Numbered from the stretch's first letter, positions 37,849 to 46,505 are shown. The stretch: DNA of 64,000 nt from Blastococcus sp. URHD0036 (GCF_000701365.1 NZ_JNIK01000014.1:186001-250000), one strand, 5' to 3'. A program made the numbers and translations. The notes: generated from the letters alone by a model not told the origin.

Positions 37849-38367
37849 GTGCTGATCCGCGACGCCGTCCCGGCCGACGCTCCCCGCTGCGCCGAGGTCT
37901 ACGCCCCCTACGTGACCGACGCGGCCGTCTCGTTCGAGCTCGAGCCGCCGTCGGCAGCCGAGATGGCGGCGCGGATCGCGCGGGCGCAGGAGGGGCACGC
38001 CTGGCTCGTCGCCGAGCGGGACGACCGGGTCGTCGGCTACGCCTACGGCGGGGAGTGGATGACCCGGGCGGCCTACCGCTGGTCGTGCACGGTGAGCGTC
38101 TACCTGGAGCCGGGGCTGCGCCGCACCGGTACCGGGCGGGCGCTGTACGAGGCGCTGTTCACCCGGCTCGCCGCCCGTGGCCACCGCACCGCGCTGGCCG
38201 GCATCACGCTGCCCAACCCGGCCAGCGAGGGCCTGCACCGGGCCCTGGGGTTCGAGCCGGTCGGCACGTTCCGGCGGGTGGGGTTCAAGGACGGGTCGTG
38301 GCACGACGTGGCGTGGTGGCAGCGGCCGCTGACCGGCGACGACGGGCCGCCCGCGGCGCTGCGCTGA
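37849..38367 (+). CDS. GNAT acetyltransferase, phosphinothricin-acetyltransferase-like
   Basis: 172 aa from GTG 37849 (MLIRDAVPADAPRCAEVY); ATG 37828 is in frame and would add seven residues, overlapping the pdxY start. Typical of Pat/YncA enzymes: SVYLEPGLRRTGTGRALYEALF (acetyl-CoA loop), ITLPNPASEGLHRALGFEPVGTFRRVGFKDGSWHDVAWWQRPL. Acetylates amino-acid-like compounds such as phosphinothricin or methionine sulfoximine; the natural substrate is uncertain. Confidence 0.88.
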   Translation: MLIRDAVPADAPRCAEVYAPYVTDAAVSFELEPPSAAEMAARIARAQEGHAWLVAERDDRVVGYAYGGEWMTRAAYRWSCTVSVYLEPGLRRTGTGRALYEALFTRLAARGHRTALAGITLPNPASEGLHRALGFEPVGTFRRVGFKDGSWHDVAWWQRPLTGDDGPPAALR

Positions 38368-38374
38368 ACCCGGA

Positions 38375-38423
38375 CGCGCCCGGACGGCGCCGTCCCTCCG
38401 TCGGACGACGCCGCCCGGGCGCG
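38375..38423. terminator. Terminator between convergent GNAT and cysteine dioxygenase genes
   Basis: GCGCCCGGACGGCG (within 38375-38389) pairs with CGCCGCCCGGGCGC (38409-38423) with one mismatch, and CCGTCC/GGACG strengthen the inner stem. It lies between two convergent genes and can end both transcripts. Confidence 0.7.
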
Positions 38424-38454
38424 GGCTCGGGGGGACTGGCTCAGGCGGTGCGCG

Positions 38455-39087
38455 TCACCAGTCGACGCCGGCGCGCTCGCTGCCGGTCTGGAGCAACCCG
38501 CAACCGGCGATCCGGTAGGTGTTCATGACGGTCAGCCGCGGCTCGTAGACGTGCACGCTGACCGCCGGCACCGTGCCGGTGTTGGTCACCTGGTGCACGT
38601 GGTGCGGCCCGAACGGGCGCACCCGGCCGGCGGTGAGCGCGGCCTCGGAGTCGCGGACCCCGCCGTCGCCGCGGTCGGTGACCGTCAGCTCGGTCAGCGC
38701 GCCCGAGACGACGGCGAAGGCGCCGGCCGAGCCGCCGTGGTCGTGCAGCGGGGTGCCCTGCTGCGGCATCCACGAGAGCAGCCAGATCTGGGCGGCGGCG
38801 AGGTCGTCGTGCAGGGCGGGGTCGAGTGCGGCCGCGGCGGTGGCCGGGTCGAGCAGGTGGGTCCACCGGCTGTGTGCCTGGTACTCCACGAGGTCGGTCC
38901 AGGCCGCCGCGTTGGCGGCGAGGGCGGCGGCCAGGGCGGCCGCGCTGGTCCGCCGGGTGGTGACGTCGTCGGGGAGGCGGTGCGGGGCGGCGGCGCGGGC
39001 GGGGCCGCCGTGCGCGGTGATCGACGCGAGCAGGTCCGCCGCGGGGGCGGGCAGGGCGGCGCCGAGGAGCGAGGTGCTGGAGGTCAC
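38455..39087 (-). CDS. Cysteine dioxygenase type I
   Basis: 210 aa from GTG 39087. Cupin metal ligands are visible: HDH in TPLHDHGGSAGAF, and the third His in GPHHVHQVTNTGTVPAVSVHVYEP. The length and the C-terminal YEPRLTVMNTY are usual for actinobacterial cysteine dioxygenases. It oxidises cysteine to cysteine sulfinate. A leader peptide gene with a terminal Cys codon and a hairpin lie just upstream, suggesting cysteine-responsive control. Confidence 0.9.
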   Translation of the reverse strand: MTSSTSLLGAALPAPAADLLASITAHGGPARAAAPHRLPDDVTTRRTSAAALAAALAANAAAWTDLVEYQAHSRWTHLLDPATAAAALDPALHDDLAAAQIWLLSWMPQQGTPLHDHGGSAGAFAVVSGALTELTVTDRGDGGVRDSEAALTAGRVRPFGPHHVHQVTNTGTVPAVSVHVYEPRLTVMNTYRIAGCGLLQTGSERAGVDW

Positions 39088-39105
39088 GGGAGATCCTGAC
39101 GTGCG

Positions 39106-39130
39106 GCGCGGCTCCGTCGGCGGAGCGCGC
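39106..39130 (-). promoter_or_regulatory. Hairpin between leader peptide and cysteine dioxygenase
   Basis: GCTCCG (39111-39116) pairs with CGGAGC (39121-39126) over TCGG; GCGC arms (39106-39109, 39127-39130) extend it to ten pairs with one bulged base. It sits 18 bases before the dioxygenase GTG and 24 bases after the leader stop. It lacks a T-run, so it could act by masking the ribosome site or as part of an attenuator. Confidence 0.6.
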
Positions 39131-39154
39131 GGGGGGATGTGCGGTCGGACGGCG

Positions 39155-39277
39155 TCAGGAGGCCGGACAGAGTGCGCTCGCGACCCGCAGCAGGTCCACG
39201 GCGGACCGGCGGTACAGCGCAGGCGTCTCGGGCACGTGCTCCAGGGAACGGGATCGGTGTTTCCCTGTCAAGTCCAT
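39155..39277 (-). CDS. Putative leader peptide (cysteine-responsive type)
   Basis: 40 aa from ATG 39277, or 26 aa from GTG 39235, which has CTGGAG at proper spacing and gives the usual leader length. The C-terminus RRSAVDLLRVASALCPAS fits the R-R-x-x-V/I-D-L-x-R-V-x-x-A-L-C pattern of the actinobacterial putative leader peptides found before sulfur-metabolism genes. A single Cys codon lies four residues from the stop, where a stalled ribosome could affect a following hairpin. The dioxygenase gene starts 68 bases downstream. The role is inferred from position and motif. Confidence 0.7.
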   Translation of the reverse strand: MDLTGKHRSRSLEHVPETPALYRRSAVDLLRVASALCPAS

Positions 39278-39338
39278 CGGATTGATGGAGATTCGTGTCG
39301 AGGTGGGGCAGGCCGTCCTACGCCGAGGGCCTCGCCGG

Positions 39339-39782
39339 TCAGGGGCATCCGGTCTCGACGAGGGCGCCGATCGCCGCCGCACCCAGCGCGTCGACCTCGG
39401 TCGCCAGCCGTCGCAGCGGGACCGGGTGCGGCGAGCGCAGCAGACCGGAGAGCCGCGCGGTCGCCCGGGCCAGCCGCCGCTCCACGGAGAGCTCGTCCTC
39501 GCCCGGTCGGCCCTGGACACCCCACGGCTCGCCCAGCTCCGCGCACATCCCGGGCAGCCGGTGCAGCAGCTCGGCGCACCCCGAGGCCAGCCGCCACCAC
39601 GTCCCCGCGGCCAGCGGCGCCGGCGCTCGGGTCCCGGCGTCGGCCCACCGCAGCAGCGCGACGACGTCGGCCCACACGGCGTCGGACACGACGCACGTGA
39701 CCGCTGAGCACCCGGGCGGGCGGTGGGCCAGCACGGAGGCCCGTGCGGCGGCGGGGTCGAAGAGCCAGCGGGGTCCGTCCAT
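39339..39782 (-). CDS. Hypothetical protein
   Basis: 147 aa. Alpha-helical and Trp/Leu-rich (VWADVVALLRWADAGTRAPAP, GTWWRLASGCAELLHRLPG). Contains five Cys residues but no clear metal motif. It precedes the leader peptide on the same strand by about 60 bases and is divergent from the glycosyltransferase. No family recognised. Confidence 0.55.
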   Translation of the reverse strand: MDGPRWLFDPAAARASVLAHRPPGCSAVTCVVSDAVWADVVALLRWADAGTRAPAPLAAGTWWRLASGCAELLHRLPGMCAELGEPWGVQGRPGEDELSVERRLARATARLSGLLRSPHPVPLRRLATEVDALGAAAIGALVETGCP

Positions 39783-39941
39783 GGCGCCACGCTGGCCCCC
39801 GCGGGTGGGAGGGACCGGTCAGGCGGCTGGGAACCGGCTGGCAGCCGTCGGTAACGAGAACTCGCCGTGTTCGTCACCCCGTGGACACGCCGTGCCGACA
39901 GGCTGCGGGTCGTCAGCCCACGTCGCCCCGGAGGTGCGCGC

Positions 39942-41069
39942 GTGAACATCGCCCTGCTGCTGGGTCTCGACCCGCCCCGGCGCGTCCGCGCGCACACCGA
40001 GGCGCTGGCGGAGGCGTTGGCCCGCGCCGGGTGCGAGGTGACGGTCTGGTCGCTCGGCGGGCGTCCGGACGACGGCCCCGCCCGCGCACCGGAGCCCGGC
40101 GTCCGGCTCCGTCCGGTGCCCTTCCCCGACGAGCCGGGGGAGGACGCGGCTGCGCGGACCCGCCGGGCCGTCGCCGAACTCGGGATGGCCGTCGCCGCCG
40201 CGGACGAGCGGTACGACGTCGTGCACGCGCAGGACTGCACGAGCGCCGACGCGGTGCCCGGCTGCGTCCGCACGGTGCACCACGCCGCAGCCGCCTCCGA
40301 CGCGTGCGGCGAGGCCGAGCCGGCCGCCTGCCACGAGCGGGCCTTCCTCCGGCCCCGGGCGCTGTTCTGCTCCTCGGCGGCCGGCGCCGCGCAGATCCGG
40401 GCCCGGTGGGGTCGCGAGGCCGTCGTCCTCCCCGGAGGCGTGGACACCGCCCGCTTCGCCGCGGCCGCGGACCCCGGGAACGCGGCCGGCCGCAACCGCT
40501 GGCGGGCCCGCCTGGGCCGGTACGTGCTGGCCGTCGGCGGGGTGGAACCGCGCAAGGGCACCCTCGACCTGGTCGAGGCGATGGCCACGGTGCGGCTGAC
40601 CCGGCCCGACCTGGCGCTGGTGCTGGCCGGCGAGGCCCTGAGCGACCACCGCTGGTACCGGTCCGTGGTCGAGTCGCGGGCGCAGGAGCTGGAGGTGTAC
40701 CCGCTCGTCCTCGGCCACGTGCCGGACGAGGAGTTCGCCCCGTTGGTGGCCGGCGCCCAGGCCCTGGCGGTGCCGTCGACCGAGGAGCGGTTCGGCTCCG
40801 CCGTGCTGGAGGGGCTGGCCGCCGGGGTGCCCGTCGTCGCGCGGGACCTGCCCGCGGTGCGCGCCGTCGCCGGCCACGTCACCGCTCTCGCCGGGAACCC
40901 GGCCGGGTTCGCCGCCGGCCTGCTGGCCGCCGGCGCCCCGGACGAGGAACGGATCGCGGCCGGTCGCGCTCTCGCCGCGGGACTCGGCTGGGACGCCGTC
41001 GCCGAGGCCCACCTGCGCTGCTACCGGGCGGTCGCGGCCGCCGCGCTGCGCGACCCCGTCGGCGCCTGA
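39942..41069 (+). CDS. GT4 glycosyltransferase, MSMEG_0565 family
   Basis: 375 aa from GTG 39942. GT-B fold with N-terminal NIALLLGLDPPRRVRAHTEALAEALARAG, YDVVHAQDCTSADAV and CVRTVHH, and C-terminal nucleotide-sugar site LAVGGVEPRKGTLDLVEA and STEERFGSAVLEGLAAGVPVVA (Glu-x7-Glu type). The HAQDC and GxEPRKG sequences mark the MSMEG_0565 family. Members usually sit in a conserved multi-gene cluster (with a radical SAM protein and a nitrilase); those neighbours are not here, so the acceptor is unknown. Confidence 0.85.
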   Translation: MNIALLLGLDPPRRVRAHTEALAEALARAGCEVTVWSLGGRPDDGPARAPEPGVRLRPVPFPDEPGEDAAARTRRAVAELGMAVAAADERYDVVHAQDCTSADAVPGCVRTVHHAAAASDACGEAEPAACHERAFLRPRALFCSSAAGAAQIRARWGREAVVLPGGVDTARFAAAADPGNAAGRNRWRARLGRYVLAVGGVEPRKGTLDLVEAMATVRLTRPDLALVLAGEALSDHRWYRSVVESRAQELEVYPLVLGHVPDEEFAPLVAGAQALAVPSTEERFGSAVLEGLAAGVPVVARDLPAVRAVAGHVTALAGNPAGFAAGLLAAGAPDEERIAAGRALAAGLGWDAVAEAHLRCYRAVAAAALRDPVGA

Positions 41070-41231
41070 CCCGGTTGTCCGTGACTCACACGGGCAACCC
41101 TTGACCCCGTTCCGCGCGATCGCTGGCAGAACTGGGACTGGAGTCACTCGACCCCCGCGCCGATATCCCAGCGTCGGACCGAGCCGGGACCGACCAACGG
41201 CCGGAGCAGTCGGCGCGAACGGGGGTGTGAC

Positions 41232-41906
41232 GTGCACGGGTCGGGGTCGGACTGTGGAACGGCCCAGCAGGTGGCGACGGGACCGGCCTGGTGGCTGGTC
41301 GACGGCGCCGACCTCGTCGTCGCCGGTCCCTACGCCGACCAGAACGAGGCGGTCTGGGCGACCGGACCGCTGAGCCCGGAGGGCGGGATCGGGGGTGCCC
41401 CCGCGTACGGCGTCCGGCGCGAGGGCGGCCGGCTGTCCCGGCGCCCCTCGCCCGAGGACCGCGCGTGGCTGGCCGACCTCTCCGGCGAGCTCGAGCGGGT
41501 CGGCGAGGAGTGGGACGCCCTGGTCGACGACGTCTCCCCGCTGGTCGGGCTGCTCTGCCAGCTCGGAGCGGCCCTGGTCGAGGTGGGGCTGCCGCTGCAC
41601 GACTGCAGCGGCCGGACGGCGACCCGGTCCCGCGGCGGGGTGTGCCTGACGCCGACCTCGCTGCACGACGGCGTCGTCGTGGCCTGGACCCAGCACGTGC
41701 GCGCCACGCGGGAGGCGCCGCGCCCGCCGGACACCGACCGGTGGCTGCAGGAGACGATGAACCGCACGCTCGCCGGGCTGCTCAGTGGCCTGGGCTTCAC
41801 CACGAGCCCCTTCGGCGAGGCCAGCGCGGCGCTGGTCACCGGCCGGCGCGCCACGGCCGAGGCCGCGAGCGACCAGGCCACCGGCGACGAGCGAGCGGGT
41901 GACTAG
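41232..41906 (+). CDS. Hypothetical protein
   Basis: 224 aa from GTG 41232. N-terminal part (PAWWLVDGADLVVAGPYADQNEAVWATG) could be a small beta domain, the rest mixed with acidic helices (DRAWLADLSGELERVGEEWDALVDDV). No signal peptide or known motif. The 162 bases before it show no clear promoter. Converges on the SRPBCC gene with a 4-base overlap. Confidence 0.6.
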   Translation: MHGSGSDCGTAQQVATGPAWWLVDGADLVVAGPYADQNEAVWATGPLSPEGGIGGAPAYGVRREGGRLSRRPSPEDRAWLADLSGELERVGEEWDALVDDVSPLVGLLCQLGAALVEVGLPLHDCSGRTATRSRGGVCLTPTSLHDGVVVAWTQHVRATREAPRPPDTDRWLQETMNRTLAGLLSGLGFTTSPFGEASAALVTGRRATAEAASDQATGDERAGD

Positions 41907-42394
41907 GCGCGGTCGCTGCTCGTCAGGTGCGTCCCGAGGTTCTTGAGGGCCTTGCGCAGCTGACCGCCGGCGAACCGGATGATCAGCCCGCCGACGAAGC
42001 CGGGGCTGGTCTCCTGCGCCATCGTGTAGTCGACCCGGGTGCCGCTGCCCTCGGGCGTCAGCAGGAAGTTCTCGGCCAGCGCCCGGACGGCCGGCAGCCC
42101 CGCCTCGTCCACCCGGAACGCCCACCGGCGGCCCGGCTCCCAGGCGAGGACGGTCTCCAGGAACCGGGAACCGCGGGCGAACACCTCCCGCTGAGAGCCC
42201 ACCCCGTGCGGGCCGGGGGTGAGGTAGCGGCCGGCGTCGGTGAAGCCGGGGAACCAGGCGCCCCAGCCGGCCGGGTCCTCGGCGAGTGCGGCGAAGACGA
42301 CGTCGGGTGACGCGGGCAGCACGTGGCTGACCGTGACGCGGTGCTTCGCGGAGTCGATGAAGTCCAGGTCGACGGCTCGCAGGCTCGTGGGCAT
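41903..42394 (-). CDS. SRPBCC/polyketide cyclase-like protein
   Basis: 163 aa. START-like fold: VTVSHVLPASPDVVFAALAEDPAGWGAWFPGFTDAGRYL, ETVLAWEPGRRWAFRV, and the C-terminal helix IIRFAGGQLRKALKNLGTHL. Such proteins bind a hydrophobic ligand in a cavity. Divergent from the racemase gene across 55 bases. Confidence 0.85.
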   Translation of the reverse strand: MPTSLRAVDLDFIDSAKHRVTVSHVLPASPDVVFAALAEDPAGWGAWFPGFTDAGRYLTPGPHGVGSQREVFARGSRFLETVLAWEPGRRWAFRVDEAGLPAVRALAENFLLTPEGSGTRVDYTMAQETSPGFVGGLIIRFAGGQLRKALKNLGTHLTSSDRA

Positions 42395-42449
42395 GGCGGC
42401 ACCCTAGACCGGCCGGTGCCGGTGGGGCAGGTGGCTACGGTGACCCCTC

Positions 42450-43625
42450 GTGGAGCCTGCTGCCGAACCCCGACCCGCCGTGCGCCCGGGCTCGGGCCCG
42501 CTGCGCGGCGTCCGCGTCGTCGAACTGGCCGGCCTCGGCCCCGCCCCCTACGCCGCCATGCTGCTGGCCGAGCTCGGCGCCGACGTGCTGCGGGTCGACC
42601 GGCCCGGCGGCGCGCGCGTCCTCCTGCCGCCGGAGCAGGAGCTGCTGCACCGCAGCCGGCCCTGCGCCGCCGTCGATCTCAAGCGCCCCGAGGGCCGGGA
42701 CCTGCTGCTGCGGCTGCTGGACGGCGCCGACGTGCTCGTCGAGGGCCTGCGTCCCGGGGTCACCGAGCGGCTCGGTCTCGGTCCCGAGGAGGCGCTGGCC
42801 CGCAACCCCCGGCTGGTCTACGCGCGGATGACCGGGTGGGGGCAGACCGGTCCCCGCGCCGCCGAGGCCGGCCATGACATCAACTACCTGGGGCTGACCG
42901 GCGCGCTGCACGCCATCGGCCCCGCCGACCACCCGGTGCCGCCGCTGAACATCGGCGCGGACTTCGGCGGGGGCTCGCTCTTCCTCGTCGTCGGCGTGCT
43001 GGCGGCCCTCCTGGAGCGGGGGACCAGCGGCCGGGGGCAGGTCGTGGACGCCGCGATGGTCGACGGCGCCAGTTCCCTGATCACGATGGTCCACGGCATG
43101 CTCGCCGCCGGGGTGTGGACCGACCGCCGGGAGGCGAACGTGCTCGACGGAGCCGCGCCGTTCTACACGACCTACGCCTGCGCCGACGGCCGGCACGTCG
43201 CCGTCGGCGCGATCGAGCCGCAGTTCCACGCCCGGCTGCTCGAGGGCCTCGGGCTGACCGGGGAGCTGTCGCACCAGCACGACGTCGCGGCCTGGCCCGA
43301 GCACCGGCGCCGGCTCGCGGCGGTCTTCGCCACCCGGACCCGCGACGAGTGGGCCGCGCACTTCGCCGGCTCCGACGCCTGTGTCACCCCGGTGCTCGGG
43401 CTCGCCGAGGCGCCGGCCGATCCGCACCTGGCGGCGCGCGGCAGCTACGTCGACGTCGACGGCGTCGCCCAGCCCGGCGTGGCCCCGCGGTTCTCGCGCA
43501 CCCCGGGCGCCGTCCGCGGCGCTCCCCGGCTGCCCGGCGAGGACACCCGGTCGGCGCTGGCCGCCTGGGGGGTCGCCGACGACGAGGTCCGCCGGCTGCT
43601 GGACGACGGTGTGGTGGCCTCATGA
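42450..43625 (+). CDS. Alpha-methylacyl-CoA racemase (CaiB family)
   Basis: 391 aa from GTG 42450. Family III CoA-transferase fold with RGVRVVELAGLGPAPYAAMLLAELGADVLRVDRPGG. Racemase acid/base residues are present: His and Asp in GHDINYLGLTGAL, Asp in NIGADFGGGSLF and Glu in VGAIEPQFH, as in mycobacterial Mcr. It interconverts (2R)- and (2S)-2-methylacyl-CoA, needed before beta-oxidation of branched chains. Coupled to tesB by ATGA overlap. Confidence 0.9.
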   Translation: MEPAAEPRPAVRPGSGPLRGVRVVELAGLGPAPYAAMLLAELGADVLRVDRPGGARVLLPPEQELLHRSRPCAAVDLKRPEGRDLLLRLLDGADVLVEGLRPGVTERLGLGPEEALARNPRLVYARMTGWGQTGPRAAEAGHDINYLGLTGALHAIGPADHPVPPLNIGADFGGGSLFLVVGVLAALLERGTSGRGQVVDAAMVDGASSLITMVHGMLAAGVWTDRREANVLDGAAPFYTTYACADGRHVAVGAIEPQFHARLLEGLGLTGELSHQHDVAAWPEHRRRLAAVFATRTRDEWAAHFAGSDACVTPVLGLAEAPADPHLAARGSYVDVDGVAQPGVAPRFSRTPGAVRGAPRLPGEDTRSALAAWGVADDEVRRLLDDGVVAS

Positions 43626-44413
43626 GCGCCGTCCAGCTGCGGGAGCTGCTCACCGTCGTCGAGGAGGCGCCCGACCGCTTCGTCACCGGCGCGCCCACCG
43701 AGAACCGGCACAACGGCCTGTACGGCGGGCAGGTGGCGGCGCAGGCACTGGTCGCGGCCGCCCGCACCGTCTCCGACGAGCGGGTGCCGCACTCGCTGCA
43801 CGGCTACTTCCTGCGCCGCGGCGACGCCCGGCTGCCGGTGGTCTTCGACGTCGAGCGCGACCGCGACGGGCACTCCTACTCCGCCCGCACCGTCGCCGCC
43901 CGCCAGGAGGGCCGGGTGATCTTCCGGCTGGCGGCGTCGTTCGCCCGGCCCGAGGAGGGCCCGGACCGGCAGTCCGGGACGATGCCCGAGGTGCGCGGCC
44001 CCGAGGAGTCCCAGCCGCTGCCGTCGATCCTGCCCGGCGTCGAGGTGCGCGACCCCGATCCCCGGGCCGACCGCGCGCACCCGATGCGCACCTGGGTGCG
44101 GGCACCGAGCGCGGCGGAGGGGGGCGCGCTGCACCAGGCCGCCGTCGCCGTCCACGTCTCCGACCTCTTCAGCGGGCTGGCGCACCTGATGGGCCCCCGG
44201 GTCCGCTCGATGGCCAGCCTCGACCACGCCGTCTGGTTCCACCGCCCGGTGCGGATGGACGACTGGGTGCTCATGGACCACGTCGGCACCACGGTGGCGG
44301 CCGGTCGCGGCTGGTACACCAGCACGCTGTTCGACCGCGCCGGCGCCGTCCTGGCCAGCGGCGCGCAGGAGATGGTGATCCGGGAGGCACGCGGGCCGGA
44401 GGAGGCCGGCTGA
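43622..44413 (+). CDS. tesB: Acyl-CoA thioesterase II
   Basis: 263 aa. Double hotdog fold: ENRHNGLYGGQVAAQALVAAARTV, HSLHGYFLRRGDARLPVVFDVERDRDGHSYSARTV, VSDLFSGLA and SLDHAVWFHRPVRMDDWVLMDH near the C-terminus, the standard TesB motifs. It hydrolyses acyl-CoA thioesters. With the racemase it could release the CoA esters or protect the CoA pool. It ends convergent to the ferredoxin gene with 10 bases between. Confidence 0.92.
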   Translation: MSAVQLRELLTVVEEAPDRFVTGAPTENRHNGLYGGQVAAQALVAAARTVSDERVPHSLHGYFLRRGDARLPVVFDVERDRDGHSYSARTVAARQEGRVIFRLAASFARPEEGPDRQSGTMPEVRGPEESQPLPSILPGVEVRDPDPRADRAHPMRTWVRAPSAAEGGALHQAAVAVHVSDLFSGLAHLMGPRVRSMASLDHAVWFHRPVRMDDWVLMDHVGTTVAAGRGWYTSTLFDRAGAVLASGAQEMVIREARGPEEAG

Positions 44414-44423
44414 GCCGCGGCGG

Positions 44424-44753
44424 TCAGGCGCCGGCGACGAGCTCGGTGTCGACGCCCAGCCTGCCGACCGCCGACGCGCCGCCGGGGCTGCCGAGCGGGG
44501 CGTCCCGGCCGGGGAGGGGATCGACGAAGAAGCGCCGGTTGTCGGCGACGTGCGCCTCGTTCTCGTCGCTCACCCGCCGGTCCTGGGTGATCGCCTCGAC
44601 CGGGCAGACCGGCTCGCAGGCGCCGCAGTCGATGCACTCCCTGGGGTTGATGTAGAGCTTGCGGTCGCCCTCGTAGATGCAGTCGACCGGGCACTCGTCC
44701 ACACAGGACTTGTCGGTCGTGTCGATGCACTCGCTGCCGATCACGTAGGGCAC
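44424..44753 (-). CDS. 7Fe ferredoxin (3Fe-4S/4Fe-4S)
   Basis: 109 aa from GTG 44753. The N-terminus (PYVIGSECIDTTDKSCVDECPVDCIYEG) and ECIDCGACEPVCPVEAI carry the cysteines for a 3Fe-4S and a 4Fe-4S cluster. The C-terminal tail (about 60-109) is poorly conserved. It is the last gene of the box operon (38 bases after the ligase). A role as electron donor for the BoxB epoxidase is plausible, since no BoxA reductase is present here. Confidence 0.93.
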   Translation of the reverse strand: MPYVIGSECIDTTDKSCVDECPVDCIYEGDRKLYINPRECIDCGACEPVCPVEAITQDRRVSDENEAHVADNRRFFVDPLPGRDAPLGSPGGASAVGRLGVDTELVAGA

Positions 44754-44791
44754 GGGGCTGCTCTCCTCGAGAGGGGTGGGCTCGGGCGCGG

Positions 44792-46423
44792 TCAGGCCGG
44801 CACGGGGGCGTCGGAGCGCGCGCTGCCGAGCCGCTCGACGGCGAGCTCGCGGATGCGGAACCGCTGCAGCTTGCCCGTGGCGGTCGTCGGCAGCTCGTCG
44901 AAGACCAGGATGTTGCGCGGCCGCTTGAACGCGGCGAGGCCGTCGCGGCAGAAGGCGACCAGGCCGTCGGTGGTCACAGCGGCGCCGTCGGCGAGGACGA
45001 CGCAGGCCACCGGCTTGTCCAGCCCGGCCTCGTCCGGCACGGAGACGACGACGACCTGGTGGACCTCGGGGTGCGCCCGCAGCCGCTCCTCCACCTCGGT
45101 GGGGGAGACCCAGATGCCCCCGGCCTTGATGATGTCGTCGGTGCGGCCGAGGGAGGAGAAGTAGCCGTCGGCGCTGCGCACGTAGGTGTCGCCGGTGCGG
45201 ACCCAGTCGCCCTGGAAGACCCGGCGGGTGACGTCCATCCGCTGCCAGTAGCCGGTGGCCGCCGAGCTGCCCCGCACCCACAGGTTGCCGGGCGTCCCGT
45301 CGGGGACCGGGGCGCCGTCGTCGTCGAGGATCTTCGCGTCGTAGCCGGCGACCACCTCGCCGGTCGACCCGGCCCGGGTCCGGCCGGGCCGGCCGCTGAT
45401 GAAGATGTGCAGCATCTCGGTGGAGCCGATGCCGTCGAGCATCTCGACGGCGAACGTCGAGGTGAACCGCTCGAACAGCGGCGCGGGGAAGGCCTCGCCG
45501 GCCGACACGCAGGCGCGGACCGGGGCGAAGGCGTCGGCCGGGAGCCCGGCGCCGACCAGTGCCGCGTAGAACGTCGGACCGGCGAAGAAGAGGGTGGGCC
45601 GGTGCTCCCGGAGCACCTGCAGGGTGCCGGCCGGGCTCGGCCGCGAGCGGTCGAGCACCGTGGTGGCACCGACGGAGAACGGGAACGTCATCGTGTTGCC
45701 CAGGCCGTAGGCGAAGAAGAACTTCGCCACGGAGAAGGTGACGTCGTCCGGGCCGACGGCCAGCACGTCGCGGGCGTAGGTGACCGCGGTGTCGCGCAGG
45801 GAGCCGTGCCGGTGCATCGCGCCCTTCGGCGTGCCGGTCGTGCCCGACGTGTAGAGCCAGAACGCGGGGGAGTCGGCGACGGTGGGGTAGGGCTGCGCCG
45901 TCCGCTCGCGGAGGCCGGCACCGTCGGCCAGGAACCCCGCCCAGCTGCGGACGCGGACGTCGTCCACTCGGGGCAGCTCGACCGCGCCGTCCGCGGCGGT
46001 GCCCATGACCACGACGTCGGCGAGGTCGCGCTGCCCGGCCAGGCCGGCGGCGAGGCCGGTGAACTCCGCGCTCAGCACCACGAGCCGGGCGCGGCTGTCG
46101 GTGGCGATCGCGGCGATGTCCACCGGCGTCAGCATGGTGCTCACCGGCACCGGGACGGCGCCGATGCGCAGGCCGGCCAGGAAGGCGGCGAGGAGTTCGG
46201 GGGTGTCGCCCATGCACAGCAGCAGCCGCTCCTCCGGCCGCACCCCCGACGCCACGAGCGCCGCGGCCACCCCGGCCACGGCGTCGTCGAACTCGCCGTA
46301 GGTCAGGGTGCGGACGCTGCCGTCGCGGTCGATCGCGACGACCGCCCGGCGGTCCGGGGTGGCCCGGGCGTGCCGGGTGACCAGCCACTCGGCGGCGTTG
46401 AAGAGCTCCGGAACGGCGGCCAC
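44792..46423 (-). CDS. Benzoate-CoA ligase family protein
   Basis: 543 aa. ANL superfamily: LYTSGTTGTPKGAMHRHGS (phosphate loop), DGIGSTEMLHIFISGRPGRTRAG, GDWVRTGDTYVRSADGYFSSLGRTDDIIKAGGIWVSPTEVEE, and Lys in TTATGKLQRFR. The IGSTEMLHIFIS and sequence FFFAYGLGNTM are typical of benzoate- and 4-hydroxybenzoate-CoA ligases. It activates benzoate to benzoyl-CoA for BoxBC. A strong hairpin precedes it. Confidence 0.9.
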   Translation of the reverse strand: MAAVPELFNAAEWLVTRHARATPDRRAVVAIDRDGSVRTLTYGEFDDAVAGVAAALVASGVRPEERLLLCMGDTPELLAAFLAGLRIGAVPVPVSTMLTPVDIAAIATDSRARLVVLSAEFTGLAAGLAGQRDLADVVVMGTAADGAVELPRVDDVRVRSWAGFLADGAGLRERTAQPYPTVADSPAFWLYTSGTTGTPKGAMHRHGSLRDTAVTYARDVLAVGPDDVTFSVAKFFFAYGLGNTMTFPFSVGATTVLDRSRPSPAGTLQVLREHRPTLFFAGPTFYAALVGAGLPADAFAPVRACVSAGEAFPAPLFERFTSTFAVEMLDGIGSTEMLHIFISGRPGRTRAGSTGEVVAGYDAKILDDDGAPVPDGTPGNLWVRGSSAATGYWQRMDVTRRVFQGDWVRTGDTYVRSADGYFSSLGRTDDIIKAGGIWVSPTEVEERLRAHPEVHQVVVVSVPDEAGLDKPVACVVLADGAAVTTDGLVAFCRDGLAAFKRPRNILVFDELPTTATGKLQRFRIRELAVERLGSARSDAPVPA

Positions 46424-46448
46424 GGCGCACCTCGTCTCGTGCGGATGG

Positions 46449-46498
46449 CCCTCCTGCAGGGGCCCGTCGCGAGCTCGCGAGCGGTGGGGGCAGGAGGG
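46449..46498 (-). terminator. Long hairpin in the boxB-ligase gap
   Basis: CCCTCCTGC (46449-46457) pairs perfectly with GCAGGAGGG (46490-46498), and a central palindrome TCGCGAGCTCGCGA (46467-46480) forms the tip. It fills the 82-base gap between boxB and the ligase gene and may partially end or stabilise the boxCB transcript, giving more oxygenase than ligase. Confidence 0.65.
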
Positions 46499-46505
46499 TC
46501 CTTCG

